The notes beneath the pieces are model-generated. The model did not search any database and was not told the DNA's origin. It saw only the letters and a program-made list of their open reading frames with translations. Positions 45,021 through 53,244 of a stretch of DNA of 64,000 bases are shown here, piece by piece (positions within the stretch are counted from its first letter, which is position 1; each line of letters begins with the position of its first letter). This DNA comes from CAZAMP01 sp964486455. Its GTDB lineage: Bacteria; Eisenbacteria; RBG-16-71-46; CAZAMP01. The translations under genes were made by a program, and so were the position numbers. The stretch spans positions 4,000-67,999 of the forward strand of contig CAZAMP010000024.1 of the NCBI GenBank assembly GCA_964486455.1, in the 5' to 3' direction.

Positions 45021-46347
45021 AGTCCGAGATCTTTTTCCGGAGGGTCGTCTGAGAAATCTCGAGGCGCTTCGCGGTGCGCGTGATGTTCCACCCCATCGAC
45101 TCGAGGGCGCGCCGAACGTGCTCGCGCTCCGCCTCGTGGAGAGGTCCCACCACGCCGGACCTCGCCGGCGCGTCGAACGAGATTGCCTCCGCCTCGATCG
45201 TTGTCGCGCGCGACATGGCGATCGCTCGGGTGAGCGCGTTCTCCAGCTCGCGCACGTTTCCGGGCCAGTCGTGCGACTGAAGCTTCTCTCTCGCGCCCTC
45301 CGAGAGCGTGTGCGCCGTCTTTCCGGAAGCCGCGGTTTCGAGATCGCCGACGATCCGACCGAGAAGGGTGTCGGTGATCAGAGCGATGTCTTCGCGCCGC
45401 TCACGGAGCGGCGGGATGGGAATGCGCGTGACGGCGAGACGGAAGTAGAGGTCTTCCCGAAACGCGCCGTCCCGGACGAGCGCCTCGAGGTCACGGTGCG
45501 TGGCCGCGACGATGCGCGCACCGAGCGGGATCGCGTTCACCCCGCCCACGCGTTCGAACTCCCGCTCCTGAATCGCGCGGAGCAGCTTCCCCTGAACATC
45601 GATGGCCAGGTCGCCGACCTCGTCCAGGAATACGGTGCCGCTCCCCGCCAGCTCGAGCTTTCCGATCTTCGTCGCGTCCGCGCCGGTGAAGGCGCCTTTC
45701 TCGTGTCCGAAGAGCTCGCTTTCGAGGAGCGTCGGAACGATGGCCGAGCAGTTGATCGCCACGAACGGATCGCCCGACGTGCCCGCATCGTGGATCGCCC
45801 GCGCGACGAGCTCCTTGCCCGTACCGCTCTCGCCTTCGATGAGCACCGTGACGCGGCTTCGCGAGACGAGTCCGACGGATTTGATCACGTTCATGATGGC
45901 GCCGCTACGACCCACGATCTCCCGGGGCCGCAAGGGCGGGACGTCGGGTGTCGCCGGCGCCGCCGTGGAGCTCGACCGTAGCGAACGGACGTGTCGGTCC
46001 GCCTTCTCGATGGCGATAGTGATGTCGTCGATATCGAGCGGCTTTCGAATGTAGTCGAAGGCGCCCGCGCGGATCGCCTCGATCGTTGCCGCCATGTCCT
46101 GCGTGCCGGTGATCATGAGGATCGCGGAGTGCGGCGCACGGGCCAGCATCTCCTTGAGCACGTCGAGGCCGCTGCGATCGGGGAGGTTCAGGTCGAGGAA
46201 GACGATCGACGGATCGAAATCACCGAAGGTCCCGATCCCGTCCGCTGCCGTGTAGGCGGTGCGCACCTCGTGGCGTAGCGTTCCGAGCTGGATCTCCAGC
46301 GAGCGCGCCAGCGCCTGATCATCATCGACGATGAGAATGCGACTCAT
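45004..46347 (-). CDS. NtrC-family sigma-54 response regulator (second copy)
   Basis: 447 residues. Receiver (1-120) with Asp52 in IVFLDLNLPDRSGLD and Lys in IRKPLD; AAA+ domain with Walker A GESGTGKE, sigma-54 loop GAFTGADATKIGK and FLDEVGDLA; Fis-type helix-turn-helix at the end (WNITRTAKRLEISQTTLRKKISDYG). It follows its probable kinase with a 4-bp overlap and a good GAGGAGAAG site, and its last 17 bp overlap the start of the CotH-protein gene. Phosphorylation by the adjacent kinase is expected. The sigma-54 promoters found elsewhere in the window are candidate targets. Confidence 0.92.
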   Translation of the reverse strand: MSRILIVDDDQALARSLEIQLGTLRHEVRTAYTAADGIGTFGDFDPSIVFLDLNLPDRSGLDVLKEMLARAPHSAILMITGTQDMAATIEAIRAGAFDYIRKPLDIDDITIAIEKADRHVRSLRSSSTAAPATPDVPPLRPREIVGRSGAIMNVIKSVGLVSRSRVTVLIEGESGTGKELVARAIHDAGTSGDPFVAINCSAIVPTLLESELFGHEKGAFTGADATKIGKLELAGSGTVFLDEVGDLAIDVQGKLLRAIQEREFERVGGVNAIPLGARIVAATHRDLEALVRDGAFREDLYFRLAVTRIPIPPLRERREDIALITDTLLGRIVGDLETAASGKTAHTLSEGAREKLQSHDWPGNVRELENALTRAIAMSRATTIEAEAISFDAPARSGVVGPLHEAEREHVRRALESMGWNITRTAKRLEISQTTLRKKISDYGLER

Positions 46348-48191
46348 GCTTCTCCTCGAGACTTGTCGATCGGCAGGACGATGGTGAACTCCGCGCCGCC
46401 GGCCGCCCGGTTCGACGCGGATACCGTTCCACCGTGATACTCGACGATCTTCTTCACGTTTGCCAGTCCCAGTCCGACGCCGTCGGTGCGCGTGGTGAAG
46501 AACGGATGAAAGAGACGATCCATCGACCCCTCCGCGATACCCGCGCCGCTGTCGGAGACACGGAAGACGCAGGCGTTGCCTCCGTCATGGTCCTCAAACG
46601 CCGCCGAGATGGAGACGGTTCCCCCGTCGCCCGCGGCCTGCGCGCCGTTTTCGATGAGGTTCGCGAGCGCCTGGTGTATTCGCTCACGATCGACCTTGGC
46701 GGCGCGGCTGGCGGTCTGATCGTCAACGGTGATTCGGATCCCGCGCGATTGTGCGCGCGGCCCGGACGCGCGGAGGATCTCGTCGATGAGATGCCGCACC
46801 GGTATTTCCTCGAGGTGCATCTCGAACGGTTTGCCGTAGTTCAAGAGCTCGCCCAGCATGCGCTCCACGCGCTCGACCTGACCGCCCGCGATCTCCGCGA
46901 GCTCGGCGTGGGCGGCGTCCTCTCGGGCGAAGCGGGCCAATGCCTGCACGTTTACCTTGATCGACGAGAGCGGGTTTCTCATCTCATGAACGATGCTGGA
47001 GCTGAGGCGGCCGATCGCGGCGAGCGACTCGGAGTGCAGGCGTTTGCGATGGGAGTCTTCCAGCGCGTCGAGCATCTGATTGAACGCGTTTCCGACCTCC
47101 CGCACCTCGGTGCCTTCGCGAATGTCGACGCGCTCGCGATGACGGCCGCCGGCGATGCGTTGTGCCGCCGAGGCCAGCGCGCGGAGCGGATACGAGAGCT
47201 GGCCCGCAACCGAGCGGGAGAAGACGATGACGAGCATGAGCGTGAGCGCCCCGACCACGAATGCCCGGGTTCGAAGTGTCCCCAACCAGCCGAGCGCTTC
47301 GGTCGACGAGATCTCCGCGACGATCCCCCAGTCGCGATCCGTCATCCAGGCCTGCCCGCCGACGACCTCGCCTCCGAACGCGCTCCGGTAGATCCCCGCG
47401 CCGTCACCGCCGGGAGCGAACGGCGTAGCGCGCTCCCCGCTCGGGAAAGTGGGTTCGCGGCCTTCACCGGCGGTCGGCGAAACGGTCAGCACCGAGCCGT
47501 CGTTCGCGATCAGGAAGACGGTGCCACTTTCCCCGAGGCCGGTTCGTTCGTTGAGAATGGGTGCGAGTGTCTCCTCGAGGCGAAGCGTCGAGACCACGTA
47601 GCCGACCGCATCTCCGCCGGGATTGCTCAGGTCGTTCGCGAGGCAGAGCTGGAGCGGTCCGCCGGTGTGCCGGTGGATATCGCCGATGACCGGCCCATCG
47701 CTCGTGAGCAACCTCTCCCGGAGGACGGGATGGGGCGCGCCGTCGGGAGCGATGGATGAATCGCCGGTTCCCGGTAGCGATCCCGCACCGGCGATCCGGT
47801 TCCAATCCATGTCGAAGAGGGCGATGGCTTCGTACGCCTCGGCCCTCTGCCGGAAGGTGTCGAGATAGCTGCAGACTCGATGATGGGACGGATGCCCGCT
47901 CTCCGCGGTCACGAGCGCGGCGCAATCCCGGCTTTGTCCGACGATCGCCATGTCGGTGAGGCGTTCCTGGATCCACGTTTCGGTCCACGCGCGACGCGAT
48001 GCGGCGACCGCCATGAGCCGCTCCTCCGCCGACTCGATGATGGCCTGCCGCGCGCAGTGGTAACCCTGATAGGCCATCACGACCAACGGAACGAGCGCGA
48101 TCGCGAGCGACCAGATGAGGATCTTCCGCCGCAGCGACCCGAACGGGGCACGCGAGGCGGCGGCGGTATCTCGGCTGTTCGTGTCCGACAT
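46344..48191 (-). CDS. Cache-domain sensor histidine kinase
   Basis: 615 residues from ATG 48191, with GGAGA upstream; the frame is open further but enters the ArsR operator region. Membrane helices at about 23-42 and 310-335 flank a ~265-residue periplasmic double-Cache sensor (MAVAASRRAWTETWIQERL, ALFDMDWNRIAG, GESGTVFLIANDGSVLTVSP). HAMP follows, then the H-box SSSIVHEMRNPLSSIK, N box NLIENGAQAAG, DSGAGI and GVGLGLANV. dCache kinases sense small ligands outside the cytoplasmic membrane. It should phosphorylate the downstream sigma-54 regulator, with which it overlaps by 4 bp. Confidence 0.9.
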   Translation of the reverse strand: MSDTNSRDTAAASRAPFGSLRRKILIWSLAIALVPLVVMAYQGYHCARQAIIESAEERLMAVAASRRAWTETWIQERLTDMAIVGQSRDCAALVTAESGHPSHHRVCSYLDTFRQRAEAYEAIALFDMDWNRIAGAGSLPGTGDSSIAPDGAPHPVLRERLLTSDGPVIGDIHRHTGGPLQLCLANDLSNPGGDAVGYVVSTLRLEETLAPILNERTGLGESGTVFLIANDGSVLTVSPTAGEGREPTFPSGERATPFAPGGDGAGIYRSAFGGEVVGGQAWMTDRDWGIVAEISSTEALGWLGTLRTRAFVVGALTLMLVIVFSRSVAGQLSYPLRALASAAQRIAGGRHRERVDIREGTEVREVGNAFNQMLDALEDSHRKRLHSESLAAIGRLSSSIVHEMRNPLSSIKVNVQALARFAREDAAHAELAEIAGGQVERVERMLGELLNYGKPFEMHLEEIPVRHLIDEILRASGPRAQSRGIRITVDDQTASRAAKVDRERIHQALANLIENGAQAAGDGGTVSISAAFEDHDGGNACVFRVSDSGAGIAEGSMDRLFHPFFTTRTDGVGLGLANVKKIVEYHGGTVSASNRAAGGAEFTIVLPIDKSRGEA

Positions 48192-48312
48192 GTTCGTGTC
48201 TATCTCCGGCAAAGGCCAATGGCCGCGGGAACATCCCGCGACTGACGCGGTAACCGAGAATAACGCGATTTGGGTCCCGGTTCCCCCTTCTCGAAGAGAC
48301 GGTCGGGATGGC

Positions 48313-48348
48313 TTGTGCTCAGTTTGGCGATTTGGCATAATTGCCAAA
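48313..48348 (+). promoter_or_regulatory. Promoter with ArsR-type operator
   Basis: TTGTGC (48313-48318) and CATAAT (48336-48341) are spaced by 17 bp. The -10 box lies inside TTTGGCA-taat-TGCCAAA (48331-48348), a 7-bp inverted repeat, with another TTTGGC half just upstream (48323-48328). This is the arrangement expected for autorepression by the ArsR/SmtB-type protein encoded 26 bp downstream. Confidence 0.65.
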
Positions 48349-48373
48349 TAGATCAAGGAATGAGGTTTGCCGC

Positions 48374-48694
48374 ATGGACACGAAGAGCCGGGCCCGCTTA
48401 GAGGCCCGTGCGAAGATCATCAAGGCGATGGCCCATCCGACCCGCCTCTTCATTGTCGAGGAGCTCTCGAAAGAGGAACGCTGCGTGCGTGACCTGACCG
48501 AGATGATCGGAGCCGACGTCTCGACGGTCTCGAAGCACCTGTCCGTTCTCAGAAACGCCGGGATCATCCGGAACGAACGGCGCGGGTCGATGGTCTTCTA
48601 CCACCTCCAGGTTCCGTGCGTTCTGAACTTCTTCAGCTGTGTGGAGAGCGTCCTCGAGTCGTCCGCGAAGGATCAACTCAATCTCATTCGCTGA
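48374..48694 (+). CDS. ArsR/SmtB-family metal(loid)-responsive repressor
   Basis: 106 residues from ATG 48374, with GAGG 8 nt upstream. It is a winged helix of family size with AMAHPTRLFIVEELSKEERCVRDLTEMI and recognition helix VSTVSKHLSVLRNAGIIRNERRGSMVFYHL. Cys37 sits in the alpha-3 ERCVRDL segment where ArsR and SmtB proteins place metal-binding cysteines. Cys82 and Cys89 lie in the C-terminal helix (VPCVLNFFSCVE), so a three-thiolate As(III)- or soft-metal site is plausible. It should leave the operator and release the downstream permease/redoxin genes when metal binds. Confidence 0.88.
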   Translation: MDTKSRARLEARAKIIKAMAHPTRLFIVEELSKEERCVRDLTEMIGADVSTVSKHLSVLRNAGIIRNERRGSMVFYHLQVPCVLNFFSCVESVLESSAKDQLNLIR

Positions 48695-48778
48695 GTCGAA
48701 TGCGGGCGCCGGGCGTATCGTCGGGGAGACGCGACAGGATCCAATCGGCCGGGTCCCGTCGGGCGGTGGAGTGGAACG

Positions 48779-49954
48779 ATGGGGTGGAAGCGGGAATTGA
48801 AAGCGGCGGGCCTGATCGGGGTCGTCTTCGCGGCGATCTATCTCCTTCCGCTCGGCTCCACTCGTTTCGATCACGCCGTTCTGGAATCGCTTCATCTCGC
48901 GAAATGGTACGCCCGCGAGCACGTGGTCCTCTGCCTCGTTCCCGCGTTCCTGATCGCCGGCGCCATCGCGGTCTTCACGAGCAAGGCTGCCGTTCTGAAA
49001 TACCTCGGCGCCGGGGCCAATCGTTTCGTGGCATACGGCGTCGCATCCATATCCGGAAGCGTTCTCGCCGTCTGCTCATGCACCGTCCTGCCGCTCTTCG
49101 CGGGGATCACCGCGCGCGGCGCGGGGATCGGCCCGGCCTCCGCGTTCCTCTACGCGGGACCTGCCATCAACGTGCTCGCGATCATCTTCACCGCGAGAGT
49201 GCTTGGCTTCGAACTCGGGATCGCTCGGGCGATCGGCGCCATCGCGTTCAGCATCATCATCGGTCTTCTCATGCAGCTCATCTTCCGGCGCGGGGAAGAG
49301 GAACGTCGGGATCTATCGTTCGCGCCCACTGACGAAGACGCCGACAAATCCCACCGCTCACACGGCGTCATCTTCGTGTCGTTGGTCGGCATCCTGGTCT
49401 TCGCGAACTGGAGCTCGGCAGGCCCGCCGAACAGCGTGTGGAGCTGGATCGCGTCGGCCAAGTGGATTCTGACGGCGGTCTCGGCGACGGCTCTCGTGCT
49501 GGCCCTGTCCCGTGCCCGGCGTCACGGCGGGCTTGGCGAGTGGCTGTCATCGTCCTGGGGATACGCCAAGCAGATGCTGCCGCTACTTCTCGTCGGCGTG
49601 TTGATCGCAGGAGCGCTTCTCGGTCGTCCGAACGAGGAAGGGCTCATCCCGTCGGCCTGGGTGAGCGCGGCCGTCGGCGGCAACTCGCTGGGCGCAACGC
49701 TGATCGCCTCGGTCGCCGGCGCCTTCATGTACTTCGCGACGCTCACGGAGGTGCCGATCCTGCAGGGGCTCCTCGGCAGCGGAATGGGGAAAGGGCCCGC
49801 ACTCGCGCTGCTCCTGGCCGGACCCGCCCTGAGCCTACCGAACATGCTCGTCCTTCGGAGCGTGTTGGGTACGACGAAGACAATCGTGTACGTCGCGCTG
49901 GTGGTCGTGATGGCGACGTCGAGCGGAATGATCTACGGCGCGATCATGGGATAG
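48779..49954 (+). CDS. ArsP/DUF318-type metal(loid) efflux permease
   Basis: 391 residues and about ten membrane helices. The diagnostic cysteine pair is in SVLAVCSCTVLPLFAGI near residue 100; FLYAGPAINVLAI and the partly repeated LLLAGPALSLPNMLVL in the second half are also typical of the DUF318/ArsP permease family. Members export trivalent organoarsenicals, or copper and zinc in some annotated subfamilies. Its place behind an ArsR regulator and before redoxins supports a metal(loid) role; the exact ion is undetermined. GGAG precedes the start. The loop at ~165-200 contains three histidines. Confidence 0.85.
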   Translation: MGWKRELKAAGLIGVVFAAIYLLPLGSTRFDHAVLESLHLAKWYAREHVVLCLVPAFLIAGAIAVFTSKAAVLKYLGAGANRFVAYGVASISGSVLAVCSCTVLPLFAGITARGAGIGPASAFLYAGPAINVLAIIFTARVLGFELGIARAIGAIAFSIIIGLLMQLIFRRGEEERRDLSFAPTDEDADKSHRSHGVIFVSLVGILVFANWSSAGPPNSVWSWIASAKWILTAVSATALVLALSRARRHGGLGEWLSSSWGYAKQMLPLLLVGVLIAGALLGRPNEEGLIPSAWVSAAVGGNSLGATLIASVAGAFMYFATLTEVPILQGLLGSGMGKGPALALLLAGPALSLPNMLVLRSVLGTTKTIVYVALVVVMATSSGMIYGAIMG

Positions 49955-49962
49955 GAGGGTCG

Positions 49963-50196
49963 ATGCAGACGATTCAGATTCTCGGTCCGGGCTGCCCGCG
50001 CTGCAACCAGCTCGCGGAGCACGCCATGGCGGCGGTCAGCGAGCTCGGACTTGCCTGCAATGTCGAGAAGGTCACCGATATCGCGAAGATCGCCGCGATG
50101 GGTGTCATGGTCACCCCGGGCTTCGTCCTCGACGGAGACGTGAAGACGACCGGGAAGGTCCTTTCGGTGGATGAGATCAAGGAAATGCTCGGCTGA
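49963..50196 (+). CDS. TM0996/MTH895-type small thioredoxin-like protein
   Basis: 77 residues. It has the compact redoxin fold with active site GPGCPRCNQL (CPRC), the VTDIAKIAAMGVMVTPGFVLDG strand with cis-proline, and the family's short C-terminal helix. A perfect AGGAGGG lies 4 nt before the ATG, 8 bp after the permease stop. These proteins regularly accompany ArsP/DUF318 permeases and CcdA-like proteins and probably pass thiol electrons or bind the metal(loid). It is cytoplasmic. Confidence 0.88.
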   Translation: MQTIQILGPGCPRCNQLAEHAMAAVSELGLACNVEKVTDIAKIAAMGVMVTPGFVLDGDVKTTGKVLSVDEIKEMLG

Positions 50197-50211
50197 GGAT
50201 CGGAGGGCGAG

Positions 50212-50739
50212 GTGAGCGGAGGGAAAAGGCTGGTGATCGTGGTTGTCGCGGTCGCGATCTTCGTCGGGGCGGTGATCGTGAAGGAAATGGGGCGCTCCCG
50301 GCACGACGACGCTCGAGAACCCGATGCGACGACCGCCGGGGTCATGGCCACCGGGGCCGACACCATGGCTGCGGGAGCGGTCGCCTCCGCGCCGCAGGCG
50401 TCGGAAGCCCGACCCGTTCAGGTCGAGCCGGGCCTGCCGAGGTTGGTGGATCTCGGTTCCACGACGTGCATTCCCTGCAAGAAGATGGCCCCCATCCTGG
50501 ATGAGCTTGCGCGGGAGTATGCCGAAGAAATCGTCGTCGAGGTCATCGACGTGCGGAAGGATCGTGCCGCAGCGCCCAAGTATGGAATTCGCGTCATTCC
50601 CACGCAGATCTTCTTCGATGCCGAAGGAGAGGAGCGTTTTCGCCACGAAGGTTTCATGTCGAAGGCCGCCATCCTGGCGAAGTGGGCGGAACTCGATGTG
50701 CGTCTTGCCCCGGGCGATAGCGCCCAGGGCGGGTCGTAA
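50212..50739 (+). CDS. Membrane-anchored periplasmic thioredoxin
   Basis: 175 residues from a GTG start preceded by GGAGGGCGAG. An N-terminal helix (~6-23) anchors it. A low-complexity Ala/Thr/Met linker (~25-70) is followed by a thioredoxin fold with LGSTTCIPCKKMAP (CIPC) and the VIPTQIFFDAEG cis-proline segment. It should receive reducing equivalents from the CcdA-like protein encoded 3 bp downstream and hold a periplasmic partner, perhaps the permease or its cargo, reduced. The three-gene set (small redoxin, thioredoxin, CcdA-like) resembles, from memory, the arsEFG arrangement. Confidence 0.85.
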   Translation: MSGGKRLVIVVVAVAIFVGAVIVKEMGRSRHDDAREPDATTAGVMATGADTMAAGAVASAPQASEARPVQVEPGLPRLVDLGSTTCIPCKKMAPILDELAREYAEEIVVEVIDVRKDRAAAPKYGIRVIPTQIFFDAEGEERFRHEGFMSKAAILAKWAELDVRLAPGDSAQGGS

Positions 50740-50742
50740 CCG

Positions 50743-51441
50743 ATGAGCGGCTTCTTCGAAACCCTCTCGGGCGCGGTCGAAGGATCGGCATCGGCGGCGA
50801 TACCGGCCGCGTTTCTCTGGGGAGTGCTCAGCATCGTCTTGAGCCCGTGTCACCTGGCGAGCATCCCGCTCGTCGTCGCCTTCATCAGCAAGCAGGGACC
50901 GGCCTCCGGTGGACGGGCGCTCCGCATCTCGCTCACGTTCTCGGTCGGCATCCTGATCACCATCGGGGCGATCGGAGGAATCACCGCCGTTTTGGGCCGG
51001 ATGCTCGGCGACGTCGGGCCGGCCGTGAGCTACGGCGTGGCCTTCGTCTTCCTCATTCTCGGACTTCATTTTCTCGACGTCATCCCCTTCCCGTGGTCCG
51101 GCCCGGGGGGAAGCGGGGCCTCGCGAAAGGGACTTCTCGGCGCGCTCGTTCTCGGCCTGGTCTTCGGCATCGGCGTCGGGCCCTGCACCTTTGCCTTCAT
51201 GGCCCCCATGTTGGGTGTCACCTTCAAAGTCGCCACATCCGATTGGGTGTACGGTGTCGCTCTGCTTCTCGCCTACGCCGTCGGCCACTGTGCGGTGATC
51301 GTGGTGGCCGGGACGTCTACGGCCCGTGCACAGCGCTGGATGAACTGGAACGTCGACTCTCCGGCCGCGCGAATCCTCCGGCGGACGTGCGGTGTTCTCA
51401 TCCTGCTCGGCGGCGCATACCTCATCTACACGGCGGCGTGA
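50743..51441 (+). CDS. CcdA/DsbD-like membrane electron carrier (possibly ArsG-type)
   Basis: 232 residues and six membrane helices. The two redox cysteines of CcdA are present in the expected repeats: SIVLSPCHLASIPL (helix 1) and GIGVGPCTFAFMAPML (helix 4). It should carry electrons from cytoplasmic thioredoxin across the membrane to the anchored thioredoxin encoded immediately upstream. Proteins of this subgroup in arsenic clusters have also been proposed to act as permeases themselves. It is the last gene of the ArsR-controlled operon. Confidence 0.85.
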   Translation: MSGFFETLSGAVEGSASAAIPAAFLWGVLSIVLSPCHLASIPLVVAFISKQGPASGGRALRISLTFSVGILITIGAIGGITAVLGRMLGDVGPAVSYGVAFVFLILGLHFLDVIPFPWSGPGGSGASRKGLLGALVLGLVFGIGVGPCTFAFMAPMLGVTFKVATSDWVYGVALLLAYAVGHCAVIVVAGTSTARAQRWMNWNVDSPAARILRRTCGVLILLGGAYLIYTAA

Positions 51442-51792
51442 CGCCACCGGTCGCCTGTCCACTCGACTGCGTCCGTCTCGTGACCGGGTGTCGTGATTCT
51501 GCCACGCGCACGGACTGCAGCGCCGGTCCCATCTCATCGGGGTGAGCATCCGTAGATGACTTCGTGTCGGCGTCGGATCGTCGACACGCCGCCCCGTGAA
51601 CACACCCGCCCGAACCTCGAATCTCCCGCCGTAGGAACGGTTTCGGCGAGCCCAACGCGTGGAGCGGGTCGGTCGGATACTTGCAGAGGAGATCGGTGCG
51701 AGGCGTGGCGCGCCGCCGCGTAGGACGATCGAGATACGTGAAACGTGTGTATTGGTGAACGTTGGGTGAAGTGTGCGAGAAAGGAGTGTGAG
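51442..51792. other. Intergenic region with a hairpin and a weak sigma-54-like promoter
   Basis: About 350 bp without a credible gene. GTGTCG/CGACAC (about 51563-51586) can pair and may end the ArsR operon. The only promoter-like element is the one at 51671-51684. Confidence 0.4.
51671..51684 (+). promoter_or_regulatory. Possible sigma-54 promoter (weak)
   Basis: GG (51671-51672) and GC (51683-51684) are 10 bases apart with a perfect CTTGCA -12 box, but the -24 box is CGGTCGG. A start near 51696 would leave a 97-nt leader to the lipoprotein gene. Confidence 0.35.
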
Positions 51793-52731
51793 ATGAGACG
51801 TGTTCTGGATGAGGTATTCCACCTGAGTCCGGTTGTGGTGCTGGTCACCCTTGTCGCGCTCGTGCCGTTTGTCGGCTGCGACCTCGGACCGGGAGGATCA
51901 TCGCCGACGGGGCCGCAATCCCGCGACCCGTTCATCTATGAATCGCGTGATGACGACAAGGAAACGGGTGACGACGCGGTTCGCGGGCCGCTGGAGATCG
52001 ACTTCGGCGGGGACGGTCGCGACGACGGGCCGCTGGCGAGTTTCCGAGGGCAGGTAACCGGCACGGAGTACGAGATTCTCTCGATGAAGTCCGGCGAGGA
52101 CGCGACCATCACGTTCGACATCACGGCCGACGGTGTTCCGTATCAGCTCCTGGCGCGGAGCATCTTTCACGGGATTCGCTGGACCATCTACGACCCGCGG
52201 GGAGAGATTGAGAGGTACTTCTCGTACTCGCACCAGGTTCAAGACAATGACATCGAGGTGATCACGGAAGAAACCGCCGACGAATCGATGACCATTCACC
52301 GGCGCGTCTTGTGGGATGGACGTGTCGAGGAGCGCTATGAGCACAGCTCGGCCGGTGAGCGCTTCTGGATCCGTCCATCCGAAAGCCAAGCGCCTCCGGG
52401 CTTCCACGAGGAGTACCGTGCGTGGTTCCCGGTCGATTCCGAGCTCTCCTGGGACAATCCCAACGCGGTCACGTGCATGGAGATCTATCACAACGCGGGC
52501 TTCGTCAATCTTCTCGATGAGGTCAGCGTTAGGCTGGAGAACTCCAGTTGCGCACTGTCCGCGCAGAAGATACCCAAGTGGTATATAGCCTTTTGCCACG
52601 CCGCCGATCTGTGCACGCTCACGAAATGCGTGCTCGGAGGCGGGCCGGCGAATGCCCTTTGCGCATTCTGCACCGGAGCATCGGCGGGCTGTCATGCCGT
52701 CATGCTCCTCAACGCGCTGTTCGGAGGCTAA
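51793..52731 (+). CDS. Lipoprotein with cysteine-rich C-terminal tail
   Basis: 312 residues from ATG 51793, with AAGGAG 6 nt upstream. The lipobox is LVPFVGCDLG (Cys29). The middle (~60-250) is a beta-rich region of unknown family (ITFDITADGVPYQLLARSIF, WTIYDPRGEIERYF, HRRVLWDGRVEERYEH). The last ~60 residues have seven cysteines and hydrophobic small residues: the run starts at NSSC and continues FC-x5-C-x4-C-x10-C-x2-C-x6-C, ending in a Gly-Gly. Such a tail recalls halocin C8-like or other disulfide-rich peptide modules, but I cannot show homology. It is followed 8 bp later by a small membrane protein gene. Confidence 0.65.
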   Translation: MRRVLDEVFHLSPVVVLVTLVALVPFVGCDLGPGGSSPTGPQSRDPFIYESRDDDKETGDDAVRGPLEIDFGGDGRDDGPLASFRGQVTGTEYEILSMKSGEDATITFDITADGVPYQLLARSIFHGIRWTIYDPRGEIERYFSYSHQVQDNDIEVITEETADESMTIHRRVLWDGRVEERYEHSSAGERFWIRPSESQAPPGFHEEYRAWFPVDSELSWDNPNAVTCMEIYHNAGFVNLLDEVSVRLENSSCALSAQKIPKWYIAFCHAADLCTLTKCVLGGGPANALCAFCTGASAGCHAVMLLNALFGG

Positions 52732-52739
52732 GGGCTCTC

Positions 52740-52943
52740 ATGGAAACGACCGTACACATCTTGGGCCTGCTGGGCGCGGGACTGATCCTGGCGTCTCTGG
52801 CGTTTCGGAAGCCGACTGTTCGATTCGGTTTCCATCGGCATCGCCTGCGAGACTACCGTCCCCCGGGACCCGTCTTCATCGTGGGGGGCGCGCTGCTCCT
52901 CGCCACCGGCTTCGCGATAGCGATGGCGCAGCGGATCTGGTAA
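52740..52943 (+). CDS. Small two-helix membrane protein
   Basis: 67 residues from the ATG 8 bp after the lipoprotein stop, with AGGG overlapping the intergenic gap. Helices at about 5-22 (VHILGLLGAGLILASLAF) and 46-64 (PVFIVGGALLLATGFAIAM) flank a basic loop (RFGFHRHRLRDYR). No family recognised. The tight spacing and the strong hairpin directly behind it show it belongs to the lipoprotein transcript. A stabilising or protective partner for the Cys-rich lipoprotein is possible. Confidence 0.6.
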   Translation: METTVHILGLLGAGLILASLAFRKPTVRFGFHRHRLRDYRPPGPVFIVGGALLLATGFAIAMAQRIW

Positions 52944-52949
52944 CGGCAA

Positions 52950-52977
52950 ACCGCCCGACCCGGAGGGGTCGGGCGGT
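52950..52977 (+). terminator. Strong hairpin terminator
   Basis: ACCGCCCGACCC and GGGTCGGGCGGT form a perfect 12-bp stem around a GGAG loop, 6 bp after the stop of the small membrane protein. No T-run follows, so termination may be factor-assisted or the hairpin may protect the 3' end. Confidence 0.6.
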
Positions 52978-53070
52978 CACATGGTGACGTCAGCGTCTCG
53001 TTCCCGCCGGCTCTTTGACGCATCCGGACGAGATGCGATACTTGCGGCACTTCGTCACGAGTCCGCACTC

Positions 53071-53229
53071 TTCACCAGGTCTCGTCGCGAGGGTGCGAAA
53101 GCGCGTTCAGATTCAAGGCGCACGGAGTGGAGGGCGACGTAGGCATACCAGAAGGTATGTCGAGGAGACCGAAACGAGTACGTCTTGAAAATGCACGCGC
53201 TTTCGTGACCGCAGCAGAGACCTGGTGAA
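53071..53229. repeat. Long imperfect inverted repeat in the copA leader
   Basis: Four complementary blocks are nested in register: TTCACCAGGTCTC (53071-53083) with 53217-53229; CGAAAGCGCGT (53096-53106) with 53195-53205; TTCAAG (53112-53117) with 53184-53189; and a tip hairpin CATACC-agaa-GGTATG (53144-53159). The whole 159-nt element can fold into one long hairpin ending 15 bp before the copA start. It may be a MITE-like insertion or a structured leader. Confidence 0.7.
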
Positions 53230-53244
53230 AAGCTCGGGCCAGAC

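Noticed and set aside
48323..48345. Sigma-54 promoter at TTTGGC...TTGCC ahead of the ArsR gene
   Set aside because: GG to GC spacing is 7 or 15 bases instead of 10; the inverted-repeat operator explains the sequence.
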